A DNA stretch of 64,000 nt from Tribonema minus (Eukaryota; Sar; Xanthophyceae; Tribonematales; Tribonemataceae). The translations under genes and the position numbers were made by a program. A model generated the notes under the pieces. The model did not search any database. It saw only the letters and a program-made list of their open reading frames with translations, and had not been told where the DNA came from. Below, one piece after another: positions 58,262 through 64,000 of this stretch. How positions within the stretch are numbered: the stretch's first letter is position 1; every line of letters starts with the position of its first letter. Location: positions 1 through 64,000 of the forward strand of contig JAFCMP010000158.1 of NCBI GenBank assembly GCA_017506865.1, in the 5' to 3' direction.

Positions 58262-59030
58262 CAGCACACCAGATCCAGCAAGAGTGCATTCAGTTCATGC
58301 TAACAGGCCCTGCTCGGCAAGCCCAAGTTTACAGTACACTGTAAGGCAACGATTGATGCCCAATGCCAGTTCATTGGATGGACTCCCAGTTTTTATGGGA
58401 TGGACTTCAAGTTGAACTCATGGCGTACAGTTGGCCTCGACCTTTCACCTGCTTGTGCTCTGTGGAGCGCCCGCATCTATGTACGTGGTACACTAGTGTG
58501 CACTGTGCATGCTCAAAACTTGCTGCGCGTCCCTCACAGCAGTCAACAACAACGGCACAGTTGATGAAGGCCAGATGCTTGATTCCTGCTCAAGAGAAGT
58601 CATGCAGTGAGCCCCAAAGCACTCATGGACTTCTAGTCATAAAGGCCGCATGAGAGGCCAGTAGCTGTTTGACGCGTCTATGCAGCCAGACTGCATGCAT
58701 GCAAACGCTTCAGCTGCACCCCCGTACTTGTGGACTTGCATGTATGATGCATCCAAGGAAGGCCGGGTGTCCTATGCAATCGTGAAGCTTGCTTCTACAC
58801 AGCAGCCTAGTCTGCACTGCGCCCTATACAACCTCCTGTAGCACCACATACTTGGCATCACTGATCTCAAAATCATGCCCCATGATGCATTCCATTATGC
58901 ACGCAATTTCTTGGCAGCAATACTGAGCCAACTATTGAAAAGATTATAGTTATAAGCGCGCACTTCTATAGATTTGCGTGCTCAGCAAAACCTGAGTGCA
59001 GGTCACTCATAGATGCCCTACTGATATGTC

Positions 59031-59435
59031 CAGGGTTGACATATACGGTCTACGCCGTATGAACCGTATATACCGTATGAGAGTACGTATGAATCCCGCC
59101 AGGACGAATATACGGACCGGTGCAGGCAACGCAGTACCCGCTAGGGCAGCACAGCCGGGATACAGAGCACAGATGGTGGTACAATGCCTGCATTGAGCAT
59201 TCATATACGACATGAAGCGCGCAGCTAGTGCTCGACAAGCAAAACCATTGCTCAGCAACCACACACAGCCCTCACGCACCGCGGCAAAATAAATGAGGAA
59301 GTTCAACATGAAGTTAAATGTGAAGTTCAAGTTCAAGTTTGCGACAACCGTATATACCGTACGTATAGGCTTCTCAGGGCAGTATACATATATACCGTAT
59401 GTATGACGTAGAACCGACCGTATATGTCAACCCTG
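59031..59435. mobile_element. hAT-type MITE, 405 bp
   Basis: The terminal inverted repeat CAGGGTTGACATATACGGTC is at both ends, and an exact 8-bp target duplication GATATGTC flanks it (59023-59030 and 59436-59443). An 8-bp duplication and CAGGG start are the hAT signature. Subterminal CCGTATATACCGTA words repeat in both orientations. There is no transposase ORF. The intact ends and duplication argue for a recent insertion. Confidence 0.9.
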
Positions 59436-59939
59436 GATATGTCAGGCACAGTTTGCGTTGAAGAGCAGCGTACACATCAGCAGGCGCGCGGGACACATGC
59501 ATGCATTCACATGCTGCATCAGAAGTACAGTTGGGAACGTTGTTGTTGAGCCATCTGCAGTGCAACAATTGTGGGCAATCTCGTGGGTGGTTTGTGGTGA
59601 GCAGGCGCTACTTCTGACTCATCCTGCGACAACCGATCGCAGCGCCAACGCTCCTGCTGCTGCCGCCCCGCTGCCTGTCGCTGCCGCTGCTGCCGTGTCT
59701 GTGTTGCACGCACAATTCAACTTTGCACCTCCTCCCATGCTGCACAGTGCAGCATCAGCAGCTCTGCACGGGCCAGGCAGGTGTGCATGTAGGTTGCACC
59801 GTGGCAAATCTCATGAATTTCAAAATGTTGAGCTTGCACCAAGGCAGCCGCCACGTTGCGCCAGCGAGCAGGCGTGTGGTCGCATACCGCGAGCACGACC
59901 GCGTACATCGTACAAGCATGCGATGTCGGCAGTCTAATG

Positions 59940-61450
59940 GCGGCTCATCTTGTATAGTGCAGATGATCAGCCAGCTACAGGAATCGTCGACCGCCTCTGG
60001 GGGAGGCATTGGCAAGAGGTCTGGGATGTTTGTCCACGTTGTCCCCCCTCAGCCCAATTGCCGTGGGTGCTCGGAATCCACCGGCGCGCGAGTTCGGCAG
60101 CGACAGCAGGCTGCAGCTGCGGCTGCTGAAGGTAGCACAAACTTGAAGGGCTCAACTAAACTAGTCGGCGGCTGTCAGTTTTGCGGCAGTCGCGGCTGCG
60201 CTTCCAGGCAAATGCGTCCCTCTGCAGTGCATATCACAGTCATGGTGAGGTTTGTGCGCCATGCGCGTCCGCCGCAGCGGCTGCAGATGTGAGCTGCGTG
60301 ACTGTTGCTCGTTGTTGCCGTGAACATAGTGGTGTCGTTGTGCTTGATGGTCGTCGTTGCGCTTTCAACTTTGTGCAGCGTCGTGACGGTTGTGCTGCGC
60401 AGACACACGACTGCTGCCGCAAGGAGTAATGCACCTCGTTCCGCAAACTGTTGCGTGTGCGCACGCAGTCGAGGGCCCCGTGTCGAGGTTCTACCGTGCC
60501 ATATTTGGCCACGGAATGGACCAAGGCCGCCGCTGGGACGATGTCGCAGACATCGCCTTTGAGAGGCTGCTTGAGCACACAAAGAAGGCTAAGGGCCTTA
60601 GCGGGGAGGAGGTGGATGCGTAGTTCAAAACGTATCGCGAACTGGTGAAGGAGGCAGTGGTGGGGGCAGAGGTGGGCCGGGCCCTGGCTGCATATGCCCT
60701 CCGCGAAAGCGGGCGCGGCTGAAGGCAAGTGCACCTCGCGCCGCAGACGTGCACGTACTTCACCTCACATCTTGCTACCACCTATACTGCAGATGCATCA
60801 TCAAGTCAGCACTGTCGTCAAGCGTGCTGATTTCATGCTTGTACCGGCGTGTTTGTGCAGGTGAAACTGCCGCAGCGTCGTCCACCTGAAGACAAATGCA
60901 CAAACGTGCTTCAGCACGGTGGCGTCCAAGACGGTGCAGTGATGACAACCTCAACTTCGGCTGCAGGCCGGGGTTCGACTCCAAGAACAGCACAGGCGCA
61001 TGTGAGGCAACACAGAGCAATGGCGTGGCGAAGGGTCACTTGCAGGGCGAGCGCGCGGCGTTCAACGCAGGCGCCTACCTTGCAGCCACCGCACTAGCCG
61101 CGCAGCTCGCCACGCTGACCCTGTTCTGAAGACTCTGAAATGCTCACCGATTGTTGGGGATGAGCAGGTGTGGGGGGGGGGGGGGGGGGGCGGGGGGGGG
61201 GGGGGGGTGCTCGATCTACTTCAGCTGCAGCAATCACTTGATCTGGACAAATAGCGCGCGGCATTCAGCGCGAGGGGGGGGGGGTGCTTGATGGACTTTG
61301 GCTGCAGCATGCGCTTGATCTGGACGAATAGCGCGCGGCGTTCAGCGCAGGCGCCAAACCTGTGGCCACGGCGCTTGCCGCGCTGCTCGCCGCGCTGAGT
61401 CAGACCATGTTCTGCATCTGAAGTGTTCACCAGTTGTTGGGAATTGCGGT
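59940..61450 (+). other. Unrecognised coding-like segment with repeated tail
   Basis: Plus-strand frames contain a cysteine pair region GGCQFCGSRGCASRQ (60165-60210) and FYRAIFGHGMDQGRRWDDVA, then DIAFERLLEHTKKAKGLSG (60490-60610), which after a TAG at 60620 continue KTYRELVKEAVVGAEVGRAL. The downstream tail ERAAFNAGAYLAATALAAQL (61050-61120) is repeated in diverged form at about 61330-61410 (RAAFSAGAKPVATALAALLA) and partly at 61250-61270, separated by G-runs. I recognise no family. The reiterated tail suggests a mobile or tandemly duplicated element. Confidence 0.35.
61172..61207. repeat. Long poly-G tract
   Basis: About 36 bases of G broken by a single C; a second G-run lies at 61274-61283. 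Both separate repeated copies of the ERAAF-type tail. Expect sequencing-length errors here and possible G-quadruplex formation. Confidence 0.9.
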
Positions 61451-63039
61451 GCCAGCTGCCGTTGTGAACCCCCATCGTGTCTAGCTCCGAATGTACATTC
61501 CGCGGTGATTCCACAGTGTGTACCACAAGTCATGGCTGTCTTCGCCTTTGTGTTTGGCTGGCCATGGCAGCTGCTGATCGCGCGAATGCATGACTGATGT
61601 GTGTGCTGCTGTTTGCTGTCATGAACTGCTCTAATAGCGCTTCGGCCATCACAATGTGATGGTGATTGTTTCTGTCTGGTGTCTTGCAGCAGGTGCTGCC
61701 TGAGGCAATCATGAGGGTGATGCTCATTGACATGAATGTGTGTCTCACGTGTTTAGTGGTTACAGAGGTTGGTGCATGCTTAGGCTGGGCTGGCCCTCCG
61801 CACTGCTGTGCAGATGAGTGCAAAGCAAACCTGAGACAAGTCGTGCAATCTACAGTAGCAGCAGCAGCGGGCCGCACAAGGACATGTATAAATCAGGTGC
61901 GTCATCAGATTTGTGCTGCTGCAGCTGTCAAGCAGGACACCTGCACCCATCACGCAGCTCCTGTGGCACGCTTAACCCATAACAGTGCAGCATGCTGCAG
62001 CACATGCGAAATGCCTGGCACTGGCACTAGCTAGCGGCATGTGGCGGAGGCCCATGCGCTGATCGACCAAAAAGCAGCAGCGACGCTGCTGTTGTCTGGT
62101 CGCTGCCACACGTCCATACCATGAGATGGCAAGACATTGAGGTTGCACCCAGCTAGTGGACCCCAGCACCTGCTGCCGTTGTGAGTCTCAACATGACAAC
62201 CCCGTACCTCTCCAGTGCTGAAAACAGTCAAGTGAAGCAGATGGGGCAGTTGTGAGCTGTGTGTGTGCGTGACTACACAGGCCAGTGTGTGCTACGGTGG
62301 TTATCTGGCAACAAAGCATTTGAGAATCACAAGTCCAGTGGATTTTGGTAGAGGAGAAGCCGTCATCATGCAACAGATGCCAGTATGTAGTACTTCAACA
62401 CGTGTCATACGCATACACGTGGCACAAGGTCCTTGTGAGAAGCAAATACCGCCAGCAAAACGTAGCACAATTGCAATCCTCAAGATATCTCAACACTGCT
62501 TTGCAGTGCCAAACAGGAAGTGCAAAAACACAAACGCACATGCGCTGCCTAGGATTACAACTTGGCGCACATGGTGGTCATGAACCATGGATGGGTGAAG
62601 TAGTACACATGTCAATTGGCACTGATGGTAGATGTCAATGAAGTGAAGCCTTGGGGTCGCAGAAAATTGATGAATGACATAAGTGTGGGCATGTGCATGG
62701 GCTGATGGGCTTACGCGATGCACAAGAAGCGGTTTGCGTTGCACAGCGCTCTTACCTGCACGCCACGGATGCCTGCTACCTCCTCTGGCAGGTGTGCAGT
62801 GACAACCCCGGATGCTGCTCACTGGCCTGCAGATAATGTCATCTGCCTGTGGCCAAGGGACTGACAGTCGCGCTGCCAGTGGTGGGGTCATCGTCATCGG
62901 GTTCCTCGTCTTCTATCCGATGGTGTATCGCTGCTCGAAAGCTGGTGGGCCGTGATAAACTGACTCCACCATCGTCCTCATCCGTGGCTACAAGGGCACC
63001 CCTGTCGCCCACGATGCACCTGTAAGGGTCCCAACATGG

Positions 63040-63047
63040 TATATAAG
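63040..63047 (+). promoter_or_regulatory. Possible TATA box
   Basis: TATATAAG stands alone in otherwise mixed sequence on the plus strand. I could not find a convincing gene start downstream; the first ATG (63101) opens only a very short frame. A weak call. Confidence 0.2.
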
Positions 63048-63091
63048 GATCGAAGGATAGTCAGGCCCAGCACATTGCACATCAAGCCTGG

Positions 63092-63583
63092 TCATTGAGA
63101 ACATGATGAGACGCCTGTGCCATGACTTGAATATTGATGTGTTGTGATCAGTGGACCGTGCCCCTGTGTCGGCATGTGTGTTTTTGAGACAATATACTTT
63201 AAAGTACTTCTATATCGTCTTGAGCGTGTTGTGTCAGGATCATTTAAGTCGTCACGACAGCAATCATGATTCTGCATGCTGATCCCTGATTGAGCAAAGC
63301 CCAAGCATCTGTTTCGACGTGCTTGTAAGCTGTTTAGGCGCGTTGTCAACGGTAGCATGCACAGGGAGCCTGGTATGCCTCCCACTTGCCTGTTGACAAT
63401 TCTCTTGATGAACCTGCCTAACCGCAGTAGGTCCTCCCACATCAGATACAGGCAGAAGCTCAGGTACAGCGTTCCAACTGTGAAGATCATGATGCGGCTG
63501 GAAATTGTAGTGCTTTCCTTTGGCTGCACATGGACCAATAGAAAGCAGCAAAACGATAAGAAGTGCACAGTCAACAGGCGCAT
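63092..63583 (-). CDS. Possible exon of a small membrane protein
   Basis: A 163-codon ORF starts with ATG and has two hydrophobic segments: residues of about 3-19 (LLTVHFLSFCCFLLVHV) and 31-48 (IMIFTVGTLYLSFCLYLM), then WEDLLRLGRFIKRIVNRQ, a basic amphipathic segment. The first 85 residues look protein-like; the rest does not, so the true exon may end near 63390, where CAACAG|GCAAGT could be a GC donor. I recognise no family. The remaining sequence to 64000 shows nothing. Confidence 0.3.
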   Translation of the reverse strand: MRLLTVHFLSFCCFLLVHVQPKESTTISSRIMIFTVGTLYLSFCLYLMWEDLLRLGRFIKRIVNRQVGGIPGSLCMLPLTTRLNSLQARRNRCLGFAQSGISMQNHDCCRDDLNDPDTTRSRRYRSTLKYIVSKTHMPTQGHGPLITTHQYSSHGTGVSSCSQ

Positions 63584-64000
63584 AATATTACGCCTTCGGC
63601 AAGTGACAAAGCACTGACAAAAAGGCGCAGTCAGAGGAAAAGGGGGGCGTTGTCATGCCCAAGGCGCGGATGCTGCATCAGATATCATTACCTCAACATG
63701 TGAGTTCTAGTGTGTCTCATCGTGGGAGGATCCAATGGAATCCATTGGTTGAGAAGGTGTGTTGTCACAAAATGTGAACCCAAGAGGAAGTACCGGAGAT
63801 CAGCCGATGCCCTTGTCATCTGAGATGTCCGATAAAGCAAGGCATGCCATTTTCCATATATTTGAGGATCTGCTCAAATAAAGCGCAGGAACAATGATCC
63901 TGTGTGTACTTGAAAGGATTGACTATCAGCAGGTGATCGTGCAAGTGGCACATTCCGTCATCAAGCAAAACATAGTCCATGCTGTCGCAGAAAAGCGCGC

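Noticed and set aside
1-64000. CRISPR array or bacterial operon
   Set aside because: No regularly spaced direct repeats; genes are intron-containing and eukaryotic in style.

Overview
The window looks like nuclear DNA of an intron-rich single-celled eukaryote, most likely a microalga. A green alga is my first guess, but I cannot fix the lineage from sequence alone. The evidence is consistent GT-AG introns of about 0.1-2 kb, secreted multi-exon proteins, no bacterial operon structure, and a mixture of Ty3/gypsy, Ty1/copia, LINE and small TIR elements. I saw no rRNA, no convincing tRNA and no CRISPR.

Left third (1-16.6 kb): this is almost entirely transposon fossils. A minus-strand Ty3/gypsy-type element enters from the left edge; between its gag-like and protease regions sits a cytosine-5 DNA methyltransferase domain. 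Next comes a plus-strand Ty1/copia element whose integrase end (about 4480-4695) and reverse transcriptase/RNase H/3' LTR (13336-16612) are separated by an 8.6-kb insertion bounded by a CACC direct repeat. That insertion holds a second gypsy pol on the minus strand and several inverted copies of a terminal module that carries its own coiled-coil ORF, including a near-perfect 1.95-kb palindrome. A 421-bp TIR element sits inside the copia LTR.

Middle (18.7-41.2 kb): host genes, with LINE fragments between them. These are a minus-strand SAM-dependent methyltransferase exon (18.7-19.3 kb), a plus-strand CgeB-like glycosyltransferase exon (22.4-23.3 kb), a complete six-exon secreted methyltransferase (23.9-28.0 kb) and a three-exon secreted GT17-type glycosyltransferase (37.9-41.2 kb). 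Together they suggest a neighbourhood for making or decorating secreted glycans. LINE copies lie at 28.3-30.6, 32.4-33.3, 33.6-34.2 and 42.8-44.0 kb.

Right third (47.4-58.1 kb, minus strand): one long gene for a secreted protein with a signal peptide, an acidic repeat segment and at least 13 exons of cysteine-rich repeats. Nearly all introns are phase 1, so the exons behave as interchangeable modules. A decayed copy of four consecutive exons from this gene lies at 35.5-37.7 kb in the same order, with one exon inverted. The GT17 gene and the LINE-rich stretch lie between the original and the copy. The last 6 kb hold a clean hAT-type MITE, an unrecognised coding-like repeat and a possible small membrane-protein ORF.
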